Positions 8,493 to 14,204 of a stretch of 19,626 nucleotides of DNA are shown here, in pieces. The translations under genes were made by a program, and so were the position numbers. Numbering within the stretch: position 1 is the stretch's first letter; each line of letters opens with the position of its first letter. Under the pieces are notes generated by a model. The model was not told the origin of the DNA, did not search any database, and saw only the letters and a program-made list of their open reading frames with translations. This DNA is from Patescibacteria group bacterium (GTDB taxonomy: Bacteria > Patescibacteriota > Microgenomatia > UBA12405 > JAHJSD01): positions 1 through 19,626 of the forward strand of contig JAHJSD010000011.1 in assembly GCA_018830585.1 (NCBI GenBank), in the 5' to 3' direction.

Positions 8493-8736
8493 ATAAATAT
8501 TTGTCCATGTTAAGCGCAAGGTCTTTAGGGCCAGAAAATCCTAATTTTTCCGCTTTTTTTGCCAAAGAAAAAAGCCAAGCGCCAGCGTTATTTTTCTTTC
8601 CTCTTCTTTTTTTCTCAAGCAACCTTTCATTAATCAATCTCCTGATTGCTTCGGAAACAGTAATGTCTTCTTTCCAGGCAATCTGCTTCAACAGTTTCAT
8701 CTGTTCCGCCGGTAAATATATCTGGGTTCTAATCAT
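8485..8736 (-). CDS. vapB: VapB-like ribbon-helix-helix antitoxin
   Basis: 83 aa from ATG 8736. The N-terminal ribbon-helix-helix (MIRTQIYLPAEQMKLLKQIA, then ITVSEAIRRLINERL) would bind operator DNA as a dimer. The basic middle and C-terminal helix (about 45-83) would wrap and neutralise the downstream PIN toxin. An in-frame TTG at 8745 is excluded because it overlaps the -10 box (8744-8749). The start codon is 7 nt from that box, so the mRNA should be essentially leaderless. Neighbour vapC overlaps the stop codon. Autoregulation is likely, given the palindrome in the promoter spacer. Confidence 0.88.
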   Translation of the reverse strand: MIRTQIYLPAEQMKLLKQIAWKEDITVSEAIRRLINERLLEKKRRGKKNNAGAWLFSLAKKAEKLGFSGPKDLALNMDKYLYG

Positions 8737-8743
8737 TAAGTCC

Positions 8744-8772
8744 AATATACATCATGATGTCTGTTCTGTCAA
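8744..8772 (-). promoter_or_regulatory. vapBC promoter with operator-like palindrome in the spacer
   Basis: Minus strand: consensus -35 TTGACA (8772-8767), 17-nt spacer, -10 TATATT (8749-8744). The spacer contains the perfect 12-bp palindrome ACATCATGATGT (8749-8760), a good candidate site for the VapB RHH dimer and for repression by blocking RNA polymerase. Confidence 0.85.
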
Positions 8773-8797
8773 CACTCAAAGACTCGCCAGCCTGTTC

Positions 8798-10588
8798 TTA
8801 AATCTCCAAGCTTCTTTCCTTAATCTTTTCTTTAATCATCTTTAAAAACTCTGCCAATGTCTGGTTTTCGATCTTGGCGCTGCTTCTTTTGCGAACTGCC
8901 AGAAAATTGCCCTCGACTTCTTTGGCGCCGACTACAATGATATAAGGCACCTTTTGTATTTCCGCCTGGCGGATCCGGTAAGAAAGGGTGTTATGGGAAC
9001 CGTCAAGTTCAACCCGGATACTGACTTCTTTCAAACTTGAAAAAACTTTTTCGGCGTAATCATTTTGTTCCTTGGTTACCGGCAAAACCACCGCTTGGAC
9101 CGGAGAAAGCCAAACCGGAAACGCGCCGGCGTAGTTTTCAATCAGGATTCCTAAAAACCGCTCTACAGATCCGTACAACGTTCTGTGGATCATCACCGGC
9201 CTCTCCCTAACTCCCTTTTTGGTCACGTATTCCAAATCGAAGTTTTCCGGCTGGGCAAAATCAAGCTGGATTGTGGCGCACTGCCAAGTCCTGCCAATGG
9301 CATCTTTAAGGTGAAAGTCAAATTTCGGTCCGTAAAAAGCGCCGTCACCCTCATTAATTTGGTGGCGGATATCATTCTCCTTAAGAACTTGGCGCATAAT
9401 ACTTTCCGCTCTCTCCCAAACCTGATCGGAGCCGATTGAGTTTTCCGGCCTGGTCGAAAGCTCCAAATGATCCAGCTCCAAACCAAAAGTCTGGTAAACT
9501 TCAAAAGATAGATCAATCACTTTTTTCAGCTCTTCTTTGATCTGTTCCGGGGTGCAATAAATATGGGCATCATCTTGAGTAAATTCCCTGGGCCGGATAA
9601 TCCCTAAAACCTCGCCGGAACTCTCGTAGCGGTGGACCACGCCTAATTCTGCCACTTTTAAGGGAAAATCGCGGTATGACCACTGCTTTGTTTGATAAAT
9701 CAACATCCCGCCGTCACAGTTCATCGGCTTTATACACATGTCCCACTCTTTGGATTCCGGGGTTAAAACCCGGTACATTTTATGCAGGAAATTTTTGGTA
9801 TGACCACTTTGATCCCAAATCGCCTTGGTTAAAATCTCCGGAGTCCGAACTTCCAGATAACCTTCTCTATCGTGAATCCAGCGCCAATACTCAACCAGCT
9901 CTTTAAAAATAAGGTAGCCCTTGTGATGCCAAAAAACATCGGCTTGCCCTGCCGGATGAAAAGAAAAAAGATCAAGCTCTTTGCCGATTTTCCGATGGTC
10001 TCTTTTCTTAACCTCTTCTATCATTTTTAAATATTCAACCAAAGATTTTTTATCAGGAAATGCCGTCCCATAAATCCTGGTTAACATCTTGTTTTTCTCA
10101 TCTCCATGCCAATAAGCCCCGGCCACGGAAAGCAGTTTTACCGCTACCACTTGGCCGGTACTTTTCAAATGCGGTCCGGAACATAAATCCACAAACGGTT
10201 CGGCGAGCTCACTACCAGGACCCCCCGTATAATAAATTGTAGCTTTCTCTCCTCTTTTCTCTATCTCATCCAACCATTCCTGTTTGTACGGGTTGGCCTT
10301 AAAAAGCCCTCTTGCCTCTTTAACCGAGACCTCTTTTCTAATCAAAGGTAAATCCTTTTCCACAATTTTATCAATCTCACTTTCGATTTTTAAAAAGTCG
10401 TCTACGGTAATTTTCAGATCCCCTTTTATCTCAAAATCAAAATAAAGGCCATCATCAGTAGCCGGTCCCATAGCCTTTATTATCTTGCCTGGCCAAAGAG
10501 CATCCATTGCCTGCATTAAAATATGTTCGGCAGTATGACGGAGGACTTTTAAAGCCTCCTTCTTCTTATCATTTTTGTCTTTTTTCAT
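8798..10588 (-). CDS. thrS: threonyl-tRNA synthetase lacking the TGS domain
   Basis: Charges tRNA-Thr with threonine. 596 aa from ATG 10588, which has AGGA 7 nt upstream. The protein starts directly with the editing (N2) domain, HxxxH at H18/H22 and CSGPH near residue 136, so the ~60-residue TGS domain of typical ThrRS is absent. Class II catalytic core: motif 2 region with RYESSGEV (normally R-E), zinc ligands C291 (MNC), H342 (DDAHIYC) and H468 (MIHRT), and motif 3 SVERFLGILIEN. The usual MNCPGH is MNCDGG, an uncommon variant that keeps the zinc cysteine. The anticodon-binding domain occupies about 493-590 (PVQAVVLPVT...VPYIIVVGAKE). An apparent 59-residue N-terminal extension is repeat sequence and is rejected. 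Expression is probably controlled by the leader-peptide attenuator at 10842-10965. Confidence 0.96.
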   Translation of the reverse strand: MKKDKNDKKKEALKVLRHTAEHILMQAMDALWPGKIIKAMGPATDDGLYFDFEIKGDLKITVDDFLKIESEIDKIVEKDLPLIRKEVSVKEARGLFKANPYKQEWLDEIEKRGEKATIYYTGGPGSELAEPFVDLCSGPHLKSTGQVVAVKLLSVAGAYWHGDEKNKMLTRIYGTAFPDKKSLVEYLKMIEEVKKRDHRKIGKELDLFSFHPAGQADVFWHHKGYLIFKELVEYWRWIHDREGYLEVRTPEILTKAIWDQSGHTKNFLHKMYRVLTPESKEWDMCIKPMNCDGGMLIYQTKQWSYRDFPLKVAELGVVHRYESSGEVLGIIRPREFTQDDAHIYCTPEQIKEELKKVIDLSFEVYQTFGLELDHLELSTRPENSIGSDQVWERAESIMRQVLKENDIRHQINEGDGAFYGPKFDFHLKDAIGRTWQCATIQLDFAQPENFDLEYVTKKGVRERPVMIHRTLYGSVERFLGILIENYAGAFPVWLSPVQAVVLPVTKEQNDYAEKVFSSLKEVSIRVELDGSHNTLSYRIRQAEIQKVPYIIVVGAKEVEGNFLAVRKRSSAKIENQTLAEFLKMIKEKIKERSLEI

Positions 10589-10841
10589 AGTTTGATCCTG
10601 TTGGGCGAATGGATAAATAGTTAAATGGTATCGAGAGTCAACACCCCCGGGGTGTCTGCAGATTTCACCCCGGGGGTGAACCTCACTTCCCGACTCCTTC
10701 GACAAGTTTAACAGTGAGTCCGTTGAACTGCTCGGGACTAAAAGCTTATCGAGAATAAAGTTCACTTGTCCAATAATATCACTATTAGTTTAACTCATAC
10801 CCAACTTAAAGCTAAAGAGCACAAAACCTTACTTCATCCCA
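10589..10841 (-). other. thrS 5' untranslated region downstream of the attenuator
   Basis: About 250 nt between the attenuator and the thrS start. It contains the paired palindromes at 10641-10680 and a repeat-like stretch (CTTCGACAAG type). A weak TTGACT (10640-10635) about 16 nt before TATTTA could give a second, attenuator-independent promoter; low confidence. Confidence 0.4.
10641..10680. repeat. paired CACCCC-type palindromes, copy 1
   Basis: ACACCCCCGGGGTGT (10641-10655) and TTCACCCCGGGGGTGAA (10664-10680). Each is itself a palindrome, and each 13-nt core is the reverse complement of the other. The same pair occurs at 14458-14497. Confidence 0.8.
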
Positions 10842-10869
10842 CCAAAAAACCAGCCCTTTTAGGCTGGTT
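10842..10869 (-). terminator. intrinsic terminator (attenuator) upstream of thrS
   Basis: Minus strand: AACCAGCC (10869-10862), 6-nt loop, GGCTGGTT (10855-10848), with the run of six T ending at 10844. The 5' arm can instead pair with GGCTGGT at 10902-10896, which would destroy the terminator. Confidence 0.85.
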
Positions 10870-10881
10870 CAGGTTTTAAAA

Positions 10882-10936
10882 TTTTGCCACCACGCACCAG
10901 CCAATTTAAAGGCTGACTGTAGTAGTGGTAGCAAAA
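10882..10936 (-). promoter_or_regulatory. attenuator hairpin overlapping the thrS leader peptide
   Basis: Lower stem of 12 bp: TTTTGCTACCAC (10936-10925) with GTGGTGGCAAAA (10893-10882), one T-G pair. Upper stem: CAGCC (10915-10911) with GGCTG (10902-10898). The threonine codons lie in its 5' arm and the leader stop codon in its loop. The 3' part (10902-10896) is the shared segment that can alternatively pair with the terminator's 5' arm (10868-10862). Confidence 0.75.
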
Positions 10937-10950
10937 CTTTTTCTATTCAC
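10906..10950 (-). CDS. threonine-rich leader peptide of thrS (attenuation)
   Basis: 14-aa ORF, GTG to TAA: MNRKSFATTTTVSL, with four consecutive Thr codons (ACC ACT ACT ACA, 10929-10918). It lies 317 nt before thrS on the same strand. The stop codon is in the loop of hairpin 10936-10882. A ribosome stalled on the Thr codons would cover the 5' upper-stem segment 10915-10911, free 10902-10896 to pair with 10868-10862, and block the terminator. A ribosome reaching the stop would cover 10902-10896 and let the terminator form. This is the geometry of classical thr/trp leaders. The ORF starts only 9 nt after an extended -10, so it would be read from a near-leaderless mRNA. Known thrS controls are operator binding (E. 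coli) and T-box (Firmicutes); neither is seen here. Function is inferred from sequence only. Confidence 0.8.
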   Translation of the reverse strand: MNRKSFATTTTVSL

Positions 10951-10959
10951 GCTGCGGAC

Positions 10960-10968
10960 ATTATATCA
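10960..10968 (-). promoter_or_regulatory. extended -10 promoter of the thrS leader transcript
   Basis: Minus strand TGATATAAT: TGn plus perfect TATAAT (10965-10960). An extended -10 compensates for the lack of a good -35 (only TTGCGT at 19 nt). Predicted start is near 10953, immediately before the leader GTG. It directly follows the terminator of the small basic gene. Confidence 0.75.
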
Positions 10969-10969
10969 C

Positions 10970-11008
10970 AAAAGGGACGCCCCAACGCAACGTCGGGACG
11001 CCCCTTTT
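10970..11008 (-). terminator. intrinsic terminator after the small basic peptide gene
   Basis: 14-bp arms AAAAGGGGCGTCCC and GGGGCGTCCCTTTT (minus strand, two G-T pairs) with an 11-nt loop, ending in a T run. It separates the 28-aa gene from the thrS leader promoter. Confidence 0.8.
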
Positions 11009-11029
11009 CAAAAACACTCAACATATCAT

Positions 11030-11116
11030 TTACTTTCTCTTAGCCGTTTTTCTCTTGGCCGGTTTCTTTGCTGCTTTCTTTGCCGGTTTCCTGGCTGGCT
11101 TTTTCTTTGCTGGCAT
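11030..11116 (-). CDS. 28-aa lysine/alanine/proline-rich basic peptide, histone H1-like
   Basis: My reading gives ATG to TAA, 28 residues. About half are Lys or Arg, in Pro-Ala-Lys-Lys type repeats (begins MPAKKKPARKPAKK). Such compositions occur in H1-like tails of bacterial nucleoid proteins and would bind DNA or RNA by charge. It is preceded by an unusually strong Shine-Dalgarno, GAGGAGGTGAT (11138-11128), matching the 16S 3' end over about ten bases, and followed 22 nt after the stop by a strong terminator. These flanks make it a real gene despite its size. A T-rich leader with its own terminator-like hairpin (11144-11175) lies upstream. Whether it acts alone or is the remnant of a longer H1-like protein cannot be told. 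Confidence 0.75.
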   Translation of the reverse strand: MPAKKKPARKPAKKAAKKPAKRKTAKRK

Positions 11117-11438
11117 CCTAATCATCACCTCCTCGTTAAGGTTATGAAAAACCCCCTGAAAAAATAACAGGGGTTGCCAAAAAGAAAAATGAAAAAAGTT
11201 TTTCTGCGGTCACTCCTCAAAAACAAAAACGAGGAAAAACATCCTTAAATTAATTAAGGGCTTGGTTGAAAAAAATGTCAAGAGATTAAAAAACTTCAAG
11301 CAGAAATACCGCCTTAGGTTGCGACAATACCGAAAATACAAAAAAACAAAGAAATGACAGAAAGCGCGCCGTTTTTCTAAAGTTTTAAGAAGTTGGCTGG
11401 CCTGTTCCGGGCGATGATCCAAAAAGACCAATTAGAAA
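11117..11438 (-). other. T-rich leader region between TnpREP and the basic peptide gene
   Basis: Minus strand holds TTGACA (11281-11276), 18-nt spacer, TTAATT (11257-11252): a possible promoter for the basic peptide. It would start just before a 10-codon ORF (11242-11210, MFFLVFVFEE), which is followed by the hairpin at 11150-11175. On the plus strand the same DNA has an open, very basic frame (ending ...RLRQYRKYKKTKK near 11358) without ATG. I cannot decide whether either short ORF is translated. Confidence 0.4.
11144..11175 (-). terminator. intrinsic terminator upstream of the basic peptide gene
   Basis: Minus strand: AACCCCTG, loop TTATTTTTT, CAGGGGGTT followed by TTTC; 8-bp stem with one bulged G. 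It may end the TnpREP transcript or attenuate the basic peptide gene, whose Shine-Dalgarno begins a few nucleotides further on. Confidence 0.65.
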
Positions 11439-12089
11439 CTACTCTTCTAAAAGCAAATCTTTAATAGACGCCAGCTCTCTCTGGTAATCCTTTCCGGCTA
11501 AAAGAAAGTCCAAATAGTCCTCTCCGTTCTTAAAGCCACTCATTACCGGACTCGGGTCAAAGGGCAAGCCAAGACCGCTACCCCTGACAAACAGATTACA
11601 AGACGAGAAGGGGTAATCACAAGGATCATCGACCAAATAGGCGGAAACGGGATTAAGGTGAATGTATCGCGAAAGGTGCAAAAATTGATTTTCACAATCT
11701 ACCCCGATCGACTTAAAAGGACCTTCGAAAAGGGCGCCTTTATAGTTATGTCTGAGATTGTGGTAGTGGGAATAGGCATTACTCACCCTTTGCAGGAAAG
11801 TTTTAACCCCTTGGTCCTCCTCTTGTCTAAGAAAAAGGTGAAAATGGGTCGGCATCAGACAATAGGACACTATAGTTACTAATCTCTCGCTAAAGTCAAC
11901 TTGGTATTTTTTCCTGTCTATGCGGTAGTAGGAAAATTTGGCCGGAGGATTGGTCTGAGAATAGAAAGTCAATAATTCTAAAAAGATATTTTTGTCCTTG
12001 CTGTCTTTAAATATTTCCGCGCTGCGCGCTCCCCGGTTTAAAACATGATAAAAGTAATCAGTAACCAAAGGCTCTTTTCTTACAGGCAT
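11439..12089 (-). CDS. REP-associated tyrosine transposase (TnpREP / Y1_Tnp family)
   Basis: 216 aa. HUH-type single-strand transposase domain: N-terminal strand YHVLNRGARS, the metal-binding HUH pair in CLMPTHFHLFLRQ, the helix with the likely nucleophilic Tyr in VSNAYSHYHN, then the diagnostic GALFEGPFKSI and YIHLNPVSAYL. Proteins of this family act on short palindromes (REP hairpins) rather than on flanking IS ends. Two such palindromes lie 40-90 nt upstream (12132-12146, 12163-12177). Start is ATG 12089; an extended -10 TGGTAATAT (TAATAT 12105-12100) is 10 nt before it, and no Shine-Dalgarno is seen. The catalytic residues look intact, so it may be active or domesticated. Confidence 0.9.
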   Translation of the reverse strand: MPVRKEPLVTDYFYHVLNRGARSAEIFKDSKDKNIFLELLTFYSQTNPPAKFSYYRIDRKKYQVDFSERLVTIVSYCLMPTHFHLFLRQEEDQGVKTFLQRVSNAYSHYHNLRHNYKGALFEGPFKSIGVDCENQFLHLSRYIHLNPVSAYLVDDPCDYPFSSCNLFVRGSGLGLPFDPSPVMSGFKNGEDYLDFLLAGKDYQRELASIKDLLLEE

Positions 12090-12098
12090 TCTTTACAC

Positions 12099-12120
12099 CA
12101 TATTACCACCATATTACCAC
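12099..12120. repeat. tandem duplication of an 11-nt unit upstream of TnpREP
   Basis: Plus strand CATATTACCAC occurs at 12110-12120 and, one base short, in the immediately preceding 10-11 nt. On the minus strand each copy gives a TGGTAATAT extended -10-like box, so the start of TnpREP has a duplicated promoter element. Confidence 0.6.
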
Positions 12121-12127
12121 ATCTCCC

Positions 12128-12182
12128 TTTGACGATCCAGGATCGTTAGTAATTTAGGTTTGACGATCCTGGATCGTTAAAG
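12128..12182. repeat. two copies of the palindrome ACGATCC-N-GGATCGT
   Basis: Copies at 12132-12146 (centre A) and 12163-12177 (centre T), both preceded by TTTG and followed by TTA. A third copy (centre G) is at 14531-14543 and a half copy CCAGGATCGTTA at 12475-12486. Position next to TnpREP makes them candidate transposase recognition hairpins. Confidence 0.75.
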
Positions 12183-12490
12183 ACAAAAAGGAAAGCGGGG
12201 CAGTCAATTTTAAGACCGCCCCACCCAAGAGAGGCTCTATCCTGAACAAGAGTCTACATTTAATACACACCGACCAAGTCTTTTCTTTCACCAGCCCAAC
12301 GGGCAGAGACAGACCATAAATCTAACAACAGCGGAAAGACTACCGCGGACCTAATTTTCGAAAAGTCGAAAACTGCTGCCCGCAACCATGACAATTTTGT
12401 TGGAAGAATTACCACAACTTTAAGGTCTCTATAACAAAATTAATGAAGTTGCCAACCGACAACACCTCCCTTTTCCAGGATCGTTATCCG
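12183..12490 (-). other. structured intergenic region; possible non-coding RNA
   Basis: No ORF. Inverted arms found: CGGGCAG (12299-12305) with CTGCCCG (12376-12382), enclosing two smaller hairpins (GCGG/CCGC and TTTTCGA-type); AATTTTGTT (12392-12400) with AACAAAATT (12432-12440); and a GC-rich hairpin at 12198-12223. It matches no RNA family I can recognise (not tmRNA or RNase P motifs). It lies between GGATCG palindromes at both ends, so it could also be a mobile-element remnant. Confidence 0.35.
12186..12223 (-). terminator. probable terminator of the sigma-factor operon
   Basis: Minus strand GGGGCGGTC, loop, GACTGCCCC, followed by a pyrimidine/T-rich stretch (GCTTTCCTTTTT). Stem 9 bp with one mismatch. 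It is the first such structure after the sigma-partner gene, about 270 nt downstream of its stop. Confidence 0.5.
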
Positions 12491-13180
12491 TTAGTTGGAT
12501 TTTCTGATCATCAGCACTTCGAAGAAATTTTCTCTCTCTTTACCAACCACCCGAACCCAGTCCCCTTTTTCAAAAAATGGCTCGTTGATAAAAACAGTCC
12601 GGTCGGTTAAGAGCAGTTTAATAAGCTTAGCTTTCGAGATTACATCCATTTGGCTATCCCTGACTGCTAAAACTCTGCCCAACAAACCGGTCCCGCACAA
12701 GAACCCTTCTTCATAATCGGGGTAAAAGTTTTTCGCTGCCGTAAAATTTCCCCTTTTTACTCCCACGGCGATTTTTTCGTTTATTCCGGAAAGAGCAAGG
12801 ACAAAGCCGGAGAATAAAATTAGAAGCCAGACTCCAAGAAGTATAAAAAGATAGGGCCGGCAGTAAGAAAAGTCGTACTCTTTTAATAAAAGTCCCGTCA
12901 GGCTAAAAAATAAAATTCCGAAAACAAGCCAAAGATAGGGAAAGCTTTGCGAAAATGTCTTTACCCCCAAATTGCCTAAAAAGAGAAACTGCCAGTTTCC
13001 TGTTGTTTTCAACCAATAAAAAATAAAGTTGGCAACCAAAGCGGAAATTAAAATCGAGAGCAGTAAACTGATTGCCAAACCAATCCTCTCCGCCCGAACC
13101 AAACAGCAGGGCTTGATAGCAATTTTCTCTTTTTCTATCTTTGCCATTACTTTTTGACAAAGGTCTTTACTTTTGGCCAA
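12491..13180 (-). CDS. three-helix membrane protein, putative anti-sigma partner of the ECF factor
   Basis: 229 aa. A short cytoplasmic N-terminus with C8 and a CC pair (25-26) is followed by three transmembrane helices (about residues 32-56, 80-100, 109-130), then a soluble C-terminal domain ending in a beta-rich WVRVVGKERENFFEVLMIRK segment. I recognise no named domain. The TTG start at 13180 is well supported: AAAGGAG lies 6 nt upstream, inside the end of the sigma gene, and the two genes overlap by 14 nt. An overlapping membrane protein after an ECF sigma factor is usually its anti-sigma factor; no zinc-binding ZAS motif is obvious, so this role is inferred from context only. Confidence 0.7.
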   Translation of the reverse strand: MAKSKDLCQKVMAKIEKEKIAIKPCCLVRAERIGLAISLLLSILISALVANFIFYWLKTTGNWQFLFLGNLGVKTFSQSFPYLWLVFGILFFSLTGLLLKEYDFSYCRPYLFILLGVWLLILFSGFVLALSGINEKIAVGVKRGNFTAAKNFYPDYEEGFLCGTGLLGRVLAVRDSQMDVISKAKLIKLLLTDRTVFINEPFFEKGDWVRVVGKERENFFEVLMIRKSN

Positions 13181-13748
13181 TCTGCTCTCCTTTTATCCCG
13201 ATAATTTTTCTAAGCGTTGATTTGCCCCTGCTTAACCTAATCGAAACCGTCCCCATCGGCAATCTTAAAATATCGCTGATTTCTTTATAAGACTTATCTT
13301 CCAAAAAAAACAGTACCATCGGTTCCCGGTACTTAATCGGCAACCGGTCAAGAGACCGTCTGATCAACTTTTTAAGTTCTTTTTTTTCAAAATCTAACTC
13401 AATATTAGTATCGTCAGTCAAAGAGTCCGACAAAAACTCGTTTTTGTCTAAGGATACTTCTCTCCTTTTCTTTTTAATCAAATTCACCGCTTCGTTGTGA
13501 ACAATCCGGTAAATCCAGGAAGAAAACTTCCTTTTAACATCAAAACTGTTAAGGTTGATATAAGCTTTAATCAAGGCGTTTTGGACTACATCTTCGGCTT
13601 CGTGGATCCCGTTTAAAAGATAATTAGCGTAACGCAAAAGCCTGTCCTGATAACGCTTAACTACTTCTTTATATAAGTTTTTGTCCTTCCGACGGACCAA
13701 GTCAACTAATTTTTCGTCGGAAAGATTCTTTGGCTCCAAAACGTCCAT
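13167..13748 (-). CDS. ECF-type RNA polymerase sigma factor
   Basis: 193 aa. Region 2 spans about residues 23-95 (KEVVKRYQDRLLRYANYLL, then EAEDVVQNALIKAYINLNSF and FSSWIYRIVHNEAVNLIKKK). Region 4 spans about 130-182 (LDRLPIKYREPMVLFFLEDKS, YKEISDILRLPMGTVSIRLSRGKSTLRKII) with a helix-turn-helix for -35 recognition. Regions 1 and 3 are absent, as in group 4 factors. It would redirect RNA polymerase to a stress or envelope regulon together with the overlapping membrane protein. The ATG at 13748 is 7 nt after a TATAAT box and has no Shine-Dalgarno, so the mRNA appears leaderless. Confidence 0.93.
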   Translation of the reverse strand: MDVLEPKNLSDEKLVDLVRRKDKNLYKEVVKRYQDRLLRYANYLLNGIHEAEDVVQNALIKAYINLNSFDVKRKFSSWIYRIVHNEAVNLIKKKRREVSLDKNEFLSDSLTDDTNIELDFEKKELKKLIRRSLDRLPIKYREPMVLFFLEDKSYKEISDILRLPMGTVSIRLSRGKSTLRKIIGIKGEQIGQK

Positions 13749-13755
13749 TCATTTT

Positions 13756-13761
13756 ATTATA
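13756..13761 (-). promoter_or_regulatory. -10 box of the sigma-factor operon
   Basis: TATAAT on the minus strand, 7 nt from the sigma ATG. No TTGACA-like -35 at 16-18 nt (GACAAA at 17). The consensus -10 suggests housekeeping rather than ECF-dependent transcription. Confidence 0.6.
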
Positions 13762-13799
13762 ATACAAAAACGGAAAGGTTTGTCTTTCGGAGCAAAAAG

Positions 13800-14110
13800 A
13801 ATCAAGCGGAAAAATACTATCTAGATCCTTCCTTCCCGAAGGGAGATCAGAATGACGGAGAGGGAGGTCATTCCAATCCTAAGGCTTTGTCGAAGGAGAG
13901 GAATCCCCGCCTGCTCGTCTCGCTGAGCGGTCGAAGCGGGCTGGCGGGCAGACTTGTCTGACGACAGACAGGTAGCGGAGCATAAAAAAATTCTTAAAGG
14001 CCGCGGATTCGCTATCTTGAAACAACTAAAAAGGCCAAGGGGAAAATGTAATTGCTTTAGTGTCACGAATTTAGCCCGCACCGTCCCCAGCCTTGTTTAC
14101 CAATCCTGCC
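13800..14110. repeat. dispersed-repeat cluster upstream of tRNA-Cys
   Basis: Contains several hairpin-prone stretches common as genome-wide repeats: CTTCCCGAAGGGAG near 13832, AATGAC...GTCATTCC around 13851-13875, a CTTTGTCGAAGGAG block near 13885, and GACTTGTCTGACGACAGAC near 13950. Open frames across it are repeat translation. No gene seen. Confidence 0.6.
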
Positions 14111-14112
14111 GA

Positions 14113-14121
14113 TGTTAAAAT
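14113..14121 (+). promoter_or_regulatory. extended -10 promoter of tRNA-Cys
   Basis: TGTTAAAAT (TGn plus TAAAAT at 14116-14121), placing the start near 14128, just before the mature tRNA. No clear -35. Confidence 0.55.
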
Positions 14122-14131
14122 TGACAAAGAC

Positions 14132-14204
14132 GGTTCGGTGGCGAAGAGGCTAACGCGGCGGTCTGCAAAACCGCTATTCGCGGGTTCGAATCCCGCCCGG
14201 ACCT
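14132..14204 (+). tRNA. tRNA-Cys (anticodon GCA)
   Basis: Cloverleaf folds fully: acceptor GGTTCGG/CCGGACC (one T-G pair), anticodon stem GCGGT/ACCGC with loop CTGCAAA (anticodon 14165-14167), T-arm GCGGG-TTCGAAT-CCCGC. Discriminator base is U, as usual for bacterial tRNA-Cys. CCA is not encoded. Confidence 0.95.

Noticed and set aside
10589..10765. 59-residue N-terminal extension of ThrRS
   Set aside because: It translates the paired CACCCC palindromes and has no similarity to a TGS domain; ATG 10588 has AGGA at the right distance.
10842..10965. T-box riboswitch for thrS
   Set aside because: GTGGTGGCA superficially recalls the T-box loop, but the UGGNACCGCG core, specifier loop and stem I are absent, and the leader ORF explains the structure better.
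12183..12490. tmRNA, RNase P RNA or SRP RNA
   Set aside because: None of their conserved core motifs (tRNA-like ends, GAGGAAAGTCC-type, GGAAGGAAGC-type) is present.
13821..14081. 86-aa minus-strand ORF upstream of tRNA-Cys
   Set aside because: Its sequence is translation of dispersed repeats; no start context and no protein-like pattern.
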